From a virus, in IMG/VR virus record IMGVR_UViG_3300023176_003451, positions 1 through 21,364 of that record: a stretch of DNA of 21,364 bases. One strand, given 5' to 3'. The position numbers were made by a program, and so were the translations under genes. This document shows positions 1-7,577 of the stretch, in pieces. A model generated the notes under the pieces. The model ran no database searches, was not told the origin of the DNA, and saw nothing but the letters and a program-made list of their open reading frames with translations. The first letter of the stretch is position 1, and the number at the start of each line of letters is the position of its first letter.

Positions 1-2406
1 GGAGCAGATAAGGTACAGGCTGAGTTAGAGAAAGGGTTAGTAAGTAGTGGAGTATCTGCATCAGTAGCACAGGAAGCTGCTAAGGCTACAGTGTTAAGCT
101 CAGGTATGGCTACTACTTCTACTGCTTTACTAGAGGCTGGTGCTCACTCTGTTGCTGATGTAGACATAGACTATGATGACTTCTACAACCGTATGAAAGA
201 GTCTGCTGCTTTAGGTGTACTAGGTGGTACTCCTCTAGGTTCAGTGTCAGGTTACATCAAGCATAAGAATCTTAAGAATGTAGTAATGCCAGAAGCTCCA
301 CAATCTTTCCAGAAGGAGAGAAGCTTAGGGGTGTTAGGTGGACTTCATGACTGGTTCACTGGACAGATTACTTCTTCTATTGCACCTAAAGCTACAAGAG
401 CTGCTGCTGGTCAAGACTTGGTTAGGATCTTTAATGATCCATTAGGTGATGACCTTACCGGTGTACAGTCTAAGTTACGTAATGAGATTAACTACGACAG
501 AGAGCAAGTATATAAGCAAGCTCAGAAAGAATATGGTAAAGGTTGGGAAGATAAACTAGTAGAGGATTACACAGCAGGTAAGGACAGTGGTAGTGCTAAA
601 GCATTACGAGATCACTTAGCTAACCTAGCTGATAGGGGTGTGAAAGCTAAACTACTTCCTGAATCTAGAATAGTTGAAGACTACATCCCTAGCAGAATGG
701 ATGTGGATAATATCAAGAACAACCTTGATGAGTTTAAGTCTGACCTAAGATCTCAACTAGCTGAGAGAGGTAGAACTCCTGATGAAGCTACTCTTAATGC
801 TCAAGTAGATAGATACGTAGAACAGTTAGAGACTGGTGACTTCTCTAAACTTACTTCTGCTATTACTAAGTTAGAAGGTGGGGAAGATCTTACTAAGCTA
901 GAAGCTAGCATGATAGATAAGGTTACCGGAGGAGAAGTAAGAGGAGGAGAGCTAGGTTCTACTAGAGTAGGTAACATCTCTGGTAACTTAGAGGGACAAC
1001 GTAGATGGAATGTAGGGCAGGACTTCTATAACAAGTGGTCAGTAGGAGAGAACAAAGGTAGGTTTGCACTAGAGTCTATCGCTGACTATGGGGAAGGGGT
1101 AGCTCATCGTATTGCTGGTGCTGATATGCTAGGTAAGAATGGTGAGAAGCTTAACCGTTTAATCCTTGAGACTCAAGCCGAGTTAGCTGGAAGTGGTAAC
1201 CCTACCCTAACTGCTAATGAAGTCTCTACCTTCTATGACATGGTAGATGCTTACGATAACACTTACCGTACCATCCAGAACCCTACTGCTAGGAAGATCT
1301 CTACTGTAGCTAAGACTGGTTCTACTATGGCAGCATTACCACTAGTAACTCTAGGTTCTCTTACTGAGATCTTTAACGTAGCTATGAGAACTGATATGAG
1401 TTCTATGGTACAGTCTACTCTTAGTGTTATGAACAGAGCTGGTGTTAACCTAGTACGTAGAGCTATGCTTAGAGGCCCAAGTGAGAGCTGGCAGACTAAC
1501 GCTACTCAGATGAGTATGGCTGGTCAGTCTATTAACACTGCTGATAGCTTAATGATGGCTAGACTTGCTGATCCTAACATTGGAACTAGGGCAGCTAAAG
1601 TAACTAGGGGTTTCTTTAAGATGACTGGTCTATCTTACTGGACTCACTTTGTAAGAGAAGTAGGAGCAGAAGCAACTAGGCTACAAGTTACTAAAGATCT
1701 AGACCTAGTTAACAATGCTAAGTTCCAAGGTAGTGGTGAGGCTATGAGAGCTAACCAACGACTTACTGAGCTAGGTATTGTTGGTCAAGCTAGGGATGCT
1801 CTACTTCCTAACTCTGGTGCACCTCAAGCAGTTAAGAACAAAGCTATGGCTGATGCTATCTACCAGTTCAACCGTAAGGTAGCTCCTAGTCCTACCTTTA
1901 GTGATAGACCTTTGTGGATGAGTAACCAACACCTATGGTTGTTCTCCCAACTACAGAGTTACCCTACTATCTTTACTAACTCTGTTCTTCCTTTGCTAGG
2001 TAACAAGCTTAAGAGTGCACCTTCAGATGTTATTGATGGGTTATTCATCTTAGGTGGTATTGCCTTAGTAGGTTCTATGCAGATAAGTTTAAGAGATGCA
2101 GTAAGTGGAAGAGAGTTAGATAGAGATCCTACAGAATTAGTGATGAGTTCCATCTTTAGGTATGTAACTCCTAGATCTATTCAAGCGTTTGGTGAAGCTA
2201 TTAACTCACATGAATATGGGGATAGTCCTCACAGTAGCTTCTTCGGTGTAGGTGCTCATATGGCTAGCGATATGGTATCACTTACTTCTCAGAATGCAGC
2301 TAAGCTAGCCAGTGGTGAGATGGATCTATCACAATACTTAGCTGATATGGCCTTCGCCTCAGTAGGAACTAGTGCTAGGGGTTGGAGAGATGAACTAGGT
2401 TTATAA
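1..2406 (+). CDS. Large internal virion / ejection-type structural protein (5' end outside window)
   Basis: The reading frame is open from base 1 with no stop, so the start lies upstream and at least 801 codons are visible; the GTG at 91 is an internal valine codon. The protein is Ala/Ser/Leu-rich and largely helical. The N-terminal half visible here has charged helical stretches. A hydrophobic segment lies near 1320-1390 (MAALPLVTLGSLTEIF) and another near 2030-2080 (GLFILGGIALVGSMQ). Towards the C-terminus, around 1905-1975, is a block reading RPLWMSNQHLWLFSQLQSY; in my recollection similar 'RPxWMxNPxxxLxxQLKxF' blocks occur near the end of very large phage internal/ejection proteins and polyvalent proteins. 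That suggests a virion protein delivered with or acting on DNA entry, but I see no enzyme motif in the visible part. It is the first of three co-directional late genes; the next gene starts 26 bases after the TAA. Confidence 0.8.
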   Translation, partial: GADKVQAELEKGLVSSGVSASVAQEAAKATVLSSGMATTSTALLEAGAHSVADVDIDYDDFYNRMKESAALGVLGGTPLGSVSGYIKHKNLKNVVMPEAPQSFQKERSLGVLGGLHDWFTGQITSSIAPKATRAAAGQDLVRIFNDPLGDDLTGVQSKLRNEINYDREQVYKQAQKEYGKGWEDKLVEDYTAGKDSGSAKALRDHLANLADRGVKAKLLPESRIVEDYIPSRMDVDNIKNNLDEFKSDLRSQLAERGRTPDEATLNAQVDRYVEQLETGDFSKLTSAITKLEGGEDLTKLEASMIDKVTGGEVRGGELGSTRVGNISGNLEGQRRWNVGQDFYNKWSVGENKGRFALESIADYGEGVAHRIAGADMLGKNGEKLNRLILETQAELAGSGNPTLTANEVSTFYDMVDAYDNTYRTIQNPTARKISTVAKTGSTMAALPLVTLGSLTEIFNVAMRTDMSSMVQSTLSVMNRAGVNLVRRAMLRGPSESWQTNATQMSMAGQSINTADSLMMARLADPNIGTRAAKVTRGFFKMTGLSYWTHFVREVGAEATRLQVTKDLDLVNNAKFQGSGEAMRANQRLTELGIVGQARDALLPNSGAPQAVKNKAMADAIYQFNRKVAPSPTFSDRPLWMSNQHLWLFSQLQSYPTIFTNSVLPLLGNKLKSAPSDVIDGLFILGGIALVGSMQISLRDAVSGRELDRDPTELVMSSIFRYVTPRSIQAFGEAINSHEYGDSPHSSFFGVGAHMASDMVSLTSQNAAKLASGEMDLSQYLADMAFASVGTSARGWRDELGL

Positions 2407-2432
2407 TGTCACAGGCAACAAGAGGAGAATAG

Positions 2433-2945
2433 ATGCCTAACTTAACCACTATTGAAAAGGACTTCTTCTACACAGATGAAAGGGTTGCTCTAGTACAGGG
2501 TAACCTCTTTCGTAACCATGGTAACCTATCACTAGCTACAGGCGAGAGTCTTTTCTCAGCAGTTAACCTATCGCAGACTGCTAAGTTTAACTTATCAACT
2601 ACAGCTTGGTCAGGTAACTTTACGGTTACTGTATATGAGGGAGGTGTTATTACGGGAGGAATTCCTATTTCTCTTCCTGTAAATGTTAATCGACTATCGG
2701 ATAAACCTTTCCAAGGAGAAGTAGAGGTTGCATTATCAGGAAGTGGAGGTAGCATTGATTTAACAGGAGCTACTCAGCTATTTCAAGTAGTAGTAGACGA
2801 GTCATCCTCTAACAAAGGGGGTTCAGGATTAGAGCTACCCTTTATGATACTTGCTCCAGAATTGGATTACACATTCGTACTACAGAATGATAACAATGGT
2901 AGTAATTCTGTACAGTATGATTCACAATATGTCTTCTTTGAATAG
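2433..2945 (+). CDS. Hypothetical beta-rich phage protein, possible virion or decoration protein
   Basis: The 170-aa protein begins at ATG 2433 behind a clear ribosome-binding site (AGAGGAG, 2421-2427). It has no signal peptide, membrane segment or cysteine. It is rich in Thr, Ser, Gly, Asn and Val in alternating patterns (for example WSGNFTVTVYEGG), which suggests a beta-sandwich like those of decoration, head-fibre or tail proteins. It ends in QYVFFE with a TAG at 2943-2945, and the next start codon follows after 8 bases. Its place among late-oriented genes, directly after the large virion protein, supports a structural role, but I do not recognise the family and no function is assigned. 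The open frame on the opposite strand is a shadow. Confidence 0.85.
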   Translation: MPNLTTIEKDFFYTDERVALVQGNLFRNHGNLSLATGESLFSAVNLSQTAKFNLSTTAWSGNFTVTVYEGGVITGGIPISLPVNVNRLSDKPFQGEVEVALSGSGGSIDLTGATQLFQVVVDESSSNKGGSGLELPFMILAPELDYTFVLQNDNNGSNSVQYDSQYVFFE

Positions 2946-2953
2946 GAGTTAGC

Positions 2954-3310
2954 ATGAACGGTAAGGTTGATGCAGCAGTTGTAGGTTGGCTATGCTCAGC
3001 CTTACTTGCTATACAGATTGGCTTGATGGGTTGGAGTTTAAGTCATCAAGTAGAGATGAGTACTGAACTAGCTAAGTATAGAGAGAAAGTATTTTCAGCT
3101 ATCAGTAATTTAGAGAGGATTGAACAGAAGCAGAATGAAGCTGAGATGAGATTCATTGAGGCTATACAGGATATTTCTGATAGTTTCCAGAGGGAAGATC
3201 TTGAACAAAGGAAACAGTTAGCTAAACATTACGTTAAGATTAATACTCTTACCCAGCGTGTAGTTATCCTAGAGCTACACACTGGTGTTAAGAATGTTAC
3301 TAAGGAGTAG
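2954..3310 (+). CDS. Membrane-anchored coiled-coil protein, possible lysis-related protein
   Basis: This 118-aa protein starts at ATG 2954, five bases after AGGAG (2944-2948). Residues about 6-28 form one strong hydrophobic helix (VDAAVVGWLCSALLAIQIGL), and residues about 35-95 are charged and helical with coiled-coil character (EKVFSAISNLERIEQKQNE). A single N-terminal helix plus a periplasmic-type coiled coil is the plan of inner-membrane spanins (Rz-like), and small membrane proteins in this late position are often holins. There is no second embedded gene that looks like an outer-membrane lipoprotein spanin partner, so lysis remains only a suggestion. The stop codon TAG (3308-3310) lies inside the hairpin where the two transcription units converge. 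Confidence 0.8.
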   Translation: MNGKVDAAVVGWLCSALLAIQIGLMGWSLSHQVEMSTELAKYREKVFSAISNLERIEQKQNEAEMRFIEAIQDISDSFQREDLEQRKQLAKHYVKINTLTQRVVILELHTGVKNVTKE

Positions 3311-3325
3311 GGGTTATCCCTACTC
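3305..3325. terminator. Bidirectional hairpin between converging transcription units
   Basis: GAGTAGGG (3305-3312) pairs perfectly with CCCTACTC (3318-3325) around a five-base loop. It lies exactly where the rightward late genes meet the leftward replication/nucleotide genes. Neither side has a strong run of T after the stem, so it may be a weak terminator or an RNA end-protecting stem rather than a classical intrinsic terminator. Both flanking genes end inside it: the + gene uses TAG at 3308-3310 and the - gene uses TAG at 3320-3322. Confidence 0.6.
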
Positions 3326-3430
3326 TAAGTAGTCCCACCACTTCTTCCTACCTCCCCCTAATACCCACCATTCATGAATTGCTAGCATCACTACTACCAC
3401 TACCATAAAAGCTAACATAGCTTTAGCCAT
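3320..3430 (-). CDS. 36-aa single-helix membrane peptide
   Basis: A 36-codon frame runs from ATG 3430 to TAG 3320-3322. The ribosome-binding site is a consensus GGAGGT five to six bases upstream that overlaps the nrdA stop codon (3440-3442), so translation probably follows nrdA. Residues about 4-18 are a pure hydrophobic run (AMLAFMVVVVVMLAI), followed by HEWWV, a GGG turn and a basic, Trp-rich tail (RKKWWDYLE). This predicts one membrane helix with a short C-terminal amphipathic tail. The function is unknown; small phage peptides of this kind include holin-like, antiholin-like and superinfection-exclusion proteins. It is the last gene of the leftward transcription unit. Confidence 0.75.
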   Translation of the reverse strand: MAKAMLAFMVVVVVMLAIHEWWVLGGGRKKWWDYLE

Positions 3431-3439
3431 AAGCACCTC

Positions 3440-5134
3440 CTAAGATGCACAGTTCTCACAGTCCCCTTTGCTTGCTTGGACTCCTGCCTTACTCCTCATA
3501 TAGTACAGACTATGGATACTCTCATCTAAGAAAGCTTCCTTGTGTACCATAGCGATATACTCTTCAGATTCATCAGCATCAAAGAACAGGTTAATAGATT
3601 GAGCCTGACAAGTATACTTCTGTCTAGCTGCTGCTAGTTTAAGTATGTCAAGCTGGTTAATTTCAAAGGCAGTCTTAAATACTTCCTTCTCTAAGTCAGA
3701 CAAGAAGCCTAACCCTTGAGCACTACCGTTATCACTAAGTACTTGCTTTAAGATTTCAGGTGTATACTTACCATGCTTCTTAAGTACCTTGATAAACTCA
3801 GGGTTAACACGGAACATACCACCAGCAGCTCCACCTTCATTGAACACGTTACCATACCAAGGTGTACATCCTTGACTCTCACTACCAAAGATTAGTGAGC
3901 TAGTAACATTAGGTGCATAAGCAGTACGGTGAGTGTTACGTACTCCATACCCTACACACCACTCTGGTTCACCCCACTCACTAGCCATCCACTGACTAGC
4001 TTTAAGTGTCTCATCATGTAGGTGCTTAGCAATCTCTACATTCAGAAGGTAAGCTTCCATAGAAGACCAAGGGTACATCTTCTTCTGGAATAGAGAATGG
4101 AAGCCTGATACTCCTAGACCAATAGCTCTACCCTTCTCTGTACATCTTACTGCTTTCTCTAACCCCTTAACATTACGGGCTTGTACTAGGAACTCAGACA
4201 CTAGGCAGTCTAAGAAGATAGTCATACAGTAGACAGCATCTGTATCTTTCCACTCATCCCAAGTAGAAGCTACCATTCCTGAGATTACACAAGTGAAGGT
4301 GTGGTCTTCATCAGAGTGTAGAGCAATCTCAGTACACAGGTTACTAGCCTTACAGCTTAACCCATGATCTTTATACATCTGAGGTGCTGCTCGATTAACT
4401 TTATCAGGGAAGAAGTAGTAACCTCTACCAGTGATACATTTAGTGTATAGAGTTTCTTGCCACCTACTTACTATGTCTGAGTCTCCCTCTTCTAACTTCT
4501 CAATAGTAGAATCGTAGATGTTCCACCCTACGTTAGCACCATCAGGGAAGTTCTTAACATAGTTAGAAGTCTCCCAGAAGTCACCATGTTCCAGTGGTAA
4601 GTAGCCAGCCCATGCACCTCTACGAGTACCACCTTGTGACACCTTCTGAGCCATAGTCACCATGTCATCAAAGACTGGTTCTACTCCATTAGCTTTCCCA
4701 CCTCTACTGATTGGTGTACCTCTCTCACGGATAGCCCCTAAGTAAGAAGAAGTACCAAAACCTTCTTGACTTAGTACTGAGCCTTCCAGTCTAGCTTGAC
4801 CAAAGTCGTAGATAGAATCACCAATGTAACCACCTGAACACGAGACACTCATGCCTCTATTTGTACCAGTGTTAGCTAGTACAGGTGTAGCTAAGTAAGC
4901 GTGGTTATTCATGAAGAGTTCTTTCCATCGTACCTTCAAGTAGTCTTGCTTAGTGTGTGCATACTTAGCTACTGTCTCGACAATACGGTCTATCTGTTCT
5001 TCATAGGTTTCTGCTTGGTACAGGTACTTCGACTTGAATGCTTGCCAGCCCATCGTTGTAAACCAAGCAGGTAGCTTACCACTTTCTTGTAATTCCTTAC
5101 GCTCTTGTGATAGCTCTTCAAAAAGTTCACTCAT
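3440..5134 (-). CDS. nrdA: Ribonucleoside-diphosphate reductase, class I alpha (large) subunit, compact form
   Basis: This is the catalytic subunit that reduces ribonucleotides to deoxyribonucleotides with the radical supplied by NrdB. The 564-aa chain keeps the class I machinery: redox cysteines C99 (VSCSGG) and C282 (TFTCVI), the active-site block N265-x-C267-x-E269 (SNLCTE), the paired radical-transfer tyrosines Y544-Y545 (SLYYMRS) and a C-terminal CxxC tail at C559/C562 that would be re-reduced by a thioredoxin or glutaredoxin. The phosphate-binding loop region is near 407-432. It is far shorter than the roughly 760-aa bacterial enzyme; homology begins almost at residue 20, so the N-terminal ATP-cone that gives overall activity control appears absent. 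The start ATG at 5134 shares one base with the nrdB stop (TAATG), so synthesis of the two subunits is probably coupled. Confidence 0.95.
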   Translation of the reverse strand: MSELFEELSQERKELQESGKLPAWFTTMGWQAFKSKYLYQAETYEEQIDRIVETVAKYAHTKQDYLKVRWKELFMNNHAYLATPVLANTGTNRGMSVSCSGGYIGDSIYDFGQARLEGSVLSQEGFGTSSYLGAIRERGTPISRGGKANGVEPVFDDMVTMAQKVSQGGTRRGAWAGYLPLEHGDFWETSNYVKNFPDGANVGWNIYDSTIEKLEEGDSDIVSRWQETLYTKCITGRGYYFFPDKVNRAAPQMYKDHGLSCKASNLCTEIALHSDEDHTFTCVISGMVASTWDEWKDTDAVYCMTIFLDCLVSEFLVQARNVKGLEKAVRCTEKGRAIGLGVSGFHSLFQKKMYPWSSMEAYLLNVEIAKHLHDETLKASQWMASEWGEPEWCVGYGVRNTHRTAYAPNVTSSLIFGSESQGCTPWYGNVFNEGGAAGGMFRVNPEFIKVLKKHGKYTPEILKQVLSDNGSAQGLGFLSDLEKEVFKTAFEINQLDILKLAAARQKYTCQAQSINLFFDADESEEYIAMVHKEAFLDESIHSLYYMRSKAGVQASKGDCENCAS

Positions 5135-6117
5135 TAATTACTCCAAACAAATGATGATTTAGTCCAGTTACGATTATAAGAAGAGTCTATAGTGTAGAAG
5201 AAGTCATGCTGTCTATCTCCCCCAATCATATCATAGAACCAGTTAGCGATAGGGTTGTAGCTAGGCTTGTATACTTTATCCAAACCTAAGTTCTCTAGGC
5301 ATAGATCAATACGGCTATCTACAAAGTTCTTCATCTGAGTTTCAGTAATACCTTTGATACTACCTTCAGAGAATACCATCTCAATGATACGATACTCATG
5401 CTCTCTAATCTGAGAGGCTGCTTGGTATAACTTCTCTTCTAGCTTCTGTAAGCTACTGTCAGTTAACTCATTGTTATCCTGCATCTCCTTAACCATAGTA
5501 CGGTACACATAAGCACCAGTCTCAGAGTGTAGGTTCTCGTCCTTAACACTGAAGGTTAGACCAGCATGTATGTTAGGTAGTAGGTTCTTACCTGCCATCT
5601 GGAAGTGCATAAGGAAAGCAAAGGATGAGTAGAGGATAGCTCCTTCTACCATACTGAATACACCTACTGAGTAAGCAGCATTGTCACTTCCTACTGCTTC
5701 ATCTAAGAAATCCATACGGGACTTAAGGATAGGGTCATCAGTAAAGGAAGAGTAGAACTCATCTGTGTTAAGTCCAAGTAGTTCATCTACTCGTTGGTAG
5801 AAAGGGGAGTGGATGTTAAGCTCTACGTCAGAGTAGCATGCCCCTAATCTTTGGAACTCATAGCGAGGGAACAACCGCTTAAACTTACCACCCCAGTATT
5901 CATTGCCTGCTACGATCTCATAAAGAGTAAACAGTTTAAGAGTAGTGAGAACTCCATGATACTCAGCAGGAGTTAGCTCAGTCTTAATACAGTGTAAATC
6001 TTTCTCTACCTTAGGTTCAGTTGGTAACCAGAAGATATGTTGTTGTGCTTCAATAGCTTGAACAATAGCTGGATAGTCTACTGTTGGAGTCTTCTTAGGA
6101 GTTCTGCACTGGATCAT
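5134..6117 (-). CDS. nrdB: Ribonucleoside-diphosphate reductase, class I beta (radical-generating) subunit
   Basis: The 327-aa protein is a ferritin-like class I R2 subunit that houses the metal centre and tyrosyl radical. Likely metal ligands are E67, E99, H103, E158 (MVEGAI), E194 and H197 (DENLHSET); Y107 (HSPFY) aligns with the radical tyrosine. The C-terminal tail carries the aromatic residues expected for docking to the large subunit. One oddity is the spacing E99-xxx-H103; in E. coli and mouse R2 the corresponding pair is ExxH. The gene starts at ATG 6117, two bases after the stop of the mini-glutaredoxin gene, and overlaps nrdA by one base, so reductant, beta and alpha subunits are made in a row. 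Assignment is firm; the type of metal centre cannot be settled from sequence reading alone. Confidence 0.95.
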   Translation of the reverse strand: MIQCRTPKKTPTVDYPAIVQAIEAQQHIFWLPTEPKVEKDLHCIKTELTPAEYHGVLTTLKLFTLYEIVAGNEYWGGKFKRLFPRYEFQRLGACYSDVELNIHSPFYQRVDELLGLNTDEFYSSFTDDPILKSRMDFLDEAVGSDNAAYSVGVFSMVEGAILYSSFAFLMHFQMAGKNLLPNIHAGLTFSVKDENLHSETGAYVYRTMVKEMQDNNELTDSSLQKLEEKLYQAASQIREHEYRIIEMVFSEGSIKGITETQMKNFVDSRIDLCLENLGLDKVYKPSYNPIANWFYDMIGGDRQHDFFYTIDSSYNRNWTKSSFVWSN

Positions 6118-6118
6118 A

Positions 6119-6331
6119 TTACTTACCTACTACTGCTTTTACGATAGCACTTACACCTACGTGTAAGTTACCTTCGGAGTCTTGAAGAGCAGGGATACTT
6201 CTCACCCCTGCCTCTTGTGCTAACTCTGGCTTCTCATCTAGATCAACCATGTCAACCTCAATACCTTTCTCATCTAGCAAACGCTTTACTGATTTACAGT
6301 TGATACACCAGTTAGCGGTGAATAGCTTCAT
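6119..6331 (-). CDS. Mini-glutaredoxin / thioredoxin-like protein with CxxC
   Basis: This 70-aa protein is a minimal thioredoxin-fold redox protein. The active site is W8-C9-I-N-C12 after the first beta strand, and the cis-proline motif S-I-P47-A is present. The order (CxxC, helix, strand VDMVDLDEKPEL, SIPAL, then a GVSAIVKAV helix) matches NrdH/glutaredoxin-like proteins. The likely job is to re-reduce the CxxC tail of the NrdA encoded two genes downstream. The ATG at 6331 overlaps the metallophosphoesterase stop by four bases (ATGA). It is shorter than usual glutaredoxins (about 80-90 aa) but nothing essential seems missing. Confidence 0.85.
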   Translation of the reverse strand: MKLFTANWCINCKSVKRLLDEKGIEVDMVDLDEKPELAQEAGVRSIPALQDSEGNLHVGVSAIVKAVVGK

Positions 6332-7107
6332 AGATACTTCTCCAATAAATAATTCAAGCTTAGTTCACAGATGTCAGCACTACCATCAGCAACTTCATTA
6401 AGCTGGATGATACCTCTCCAATGGTTGTTACCCTGAGCACCCATGTAATCTTCTTCATGCTGATAGAAGCTACCAGCTACAATACCTAACCTCTTAGTTC
6501 CATCCCCTAAGTAATGCTTACCCATCTTCATACCTTGAGTATGTCCTTGTACAAAGGAGAAGCCAGCATTCTTAATCATTGTATCAATCTGTCCACCAAG
6601 AGGAGACTTAGTAGCAGAGTGTGAGTTCTGGAAGTAGTGAGAGAATCTAATACCTTCAATCTCTACGATCTCTAGGAACTGGTGTACCTCAAAGCCACAG
6701 CGTTCAAGGTACTCATTAGTCCAATCCCCTGAGAACATACCTTCCATTACAGGGTTGTCATCGATGTACCTAGGGATACGTACCTGTGGATCATGGTTAC
6801 CTACACAGAAGACTAGTCTAGGTTTATACACTCTCTTCTTCTGAATCTTCTGTTTAAGCTGAAGAGACTTAAGAGGGCATAAGAAAAGATCCATAGCATC
6901 TTCACCTGCCTTAAGATCCTCCTGAACTCTCTGACCTTCTACCTTCTTCTTAGTAGAGAACCTAGACAGAGACTCCATATCCCACCAATCACCTATCACT
7001 ACTACGACATCAGGCCTATGCCTTACGATGTACTTACCAGCAGCTAAGATGTGGTTAGTTGGTGTGTTAGGTTTAACCTGTGTATCAGGGATAACTACTA
7101 TCTTCAT
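6328..7107 (-). CDS. Calcineurin-like metallophosphoesterase (phage type)
   Basis: The 259-aa protein has the ordered motifs of the calcineurin-like phosphoesterase superfamily: PD8TQ, GD40WWD43, GNH105D, a lone histidine in SH157YF and GH189TQ, a set that binds two metal ions. Two canonical histidines are glutamine here: DxH is DTQ and GHxH is GHTQ. I recall similar 'PDTQVKPxxPTxH' openings in other phage phosphoesterases, so this is probably a clade feature rather than a dead enzyme. The substrate is unknown; a nucleic acid or nucleotide is plausible. It overlaps both neighbours by ATGA and sits between two thioredoxin-fold genes inside the nucleotide-metabolism block. Confidence 0.88.
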   Translation of the reverse strand: MKIVVIPDTQVKPNTPTNHILAAGKYIVRHRPDVVVVIGDWWDMESLSRFSTKKKVEGQRVQEDLKAGEDAMDLFLCPLKSLQLKQKIQKKRVYKPRLVFCVGNHDPQVRIPRYIDDNPVMEGMFSGDWTNEYLERCGFEVHQFLEIVEIEGIRFSHYFQNSHSATKSPLGGQIDTMIKNAGFSFVQGHTQGMKMGKHYLGDGTKRLGIVAGSFYQHEEDYMGAQGNNHWRGIIQLNEVADGSADICELSLNYLLEKYL

Positions 7108-7418
7108 TCAGCTAACCTCTTAGCATAGGTATTATCATAGTGTCTAGCACCTAAGTACTCTACGTGTGGATACTTCTTGTGGTGTTTGATCAGGTTAATT
7201 ACTGCATCATCTCCCCAACCTACTACCTTCTTACCAGCCATTACTACTGGTGTACGGATAGCACCTTGTTCAATAGCAAAAGTAAGAAGCTCATCACTAG
7301 GTTCTTTGATTATGGTTAGGTCAATGTTGTAAGCTTCAGAGATAGCAACTAGAACATCTGTCTCTCCTAGCTCTACCTCATTAGTGCTATCTGGATCTAC
7401 AATCGCTGAGTAGTACAT
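7104..7418 (-). CDS. Thioredoxin/glutaredoxin-fold protein lacking the CxxC active site
   Basis: The 104-aa protein contains no cysteine at all. Its second half resembles the latter part of glutaredoxins: AIRTPVVMAGKKVVGWGDDA corresponds to the 'VPxVFIDGxxIGGxDD' block with the cis-proline, followed by a helix (INLIKHHK). The first half has the strand-helix-strand pattern expected, but the position of CxxC is replaced by acidic and polar residues (DPDSTNEVELGE). It cannot be a dithiol reductant; a binding, scaffolding or regulatory role is more likely. The start ATG 7418 directly follows the stop of the 52-aa gene, whose GAGGAG codons supply the ribosome-binding site. The fold call is by eye and moderately secure. 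Confidence 0.75.
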   Translation of the reverse strand: MYYSAIVDPDSTNEVELGETDVLVAISEAYNIDLTIIKEPSDELLTFAIEQGAIRTPVVMAGKKVVGWGDDAVINLIKHHKKYPHVEYLGARHYDNTYAKRLAE

Positions 7419-7577
7419 CTACTTCTCCTCTTTGATCTCTCCTAGCTCGACCAGTTTCTTACGAGCTTCTTCCTTTTCTTTCTCACATTTACTAAAGCCT
7501 AGTGTCCATCGTAATGCCATAACTTCACGGGAAGCTTTAGTTCTATTGAGATAATTCCTACTAGTTTTACCAGCCAT
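7419..7577 (-). CDS. Hypothetical 52-aa basic/charged protein
   Basis: A 52-codon frame runs from ATG 7577 to TAG 7419-7421. Its ATG shares one base with the stop of the upstream 92-aa gene (TAATG) and its stop abuts the next start codon, so it fits the operon exactly. The protein is very charged: a basic N-terminus (MAGKTSRNYLNRTKAS), a short central block (MALRWTLGFSK) and a Lys/Glu-rich helical tail likely to form a coiled coil. There is a single cysteine. I do not recognise it; nucleic-acid binding through the basic end is possible but unproven. Confidence 0.75.
   Translation of the reverse strand: MAGKTSRNYLNRTKASREVMALRWTLGFSKCEKEKEEARKKLVELGEIKEEK

Noticed and set aside
91-2406. Start of the large virion protein at GTG 91
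   Set aside because: The same frame is open back to base 1 with no ribosome-binding site before 91, so the gene is truncated by the window and 91 is internal.
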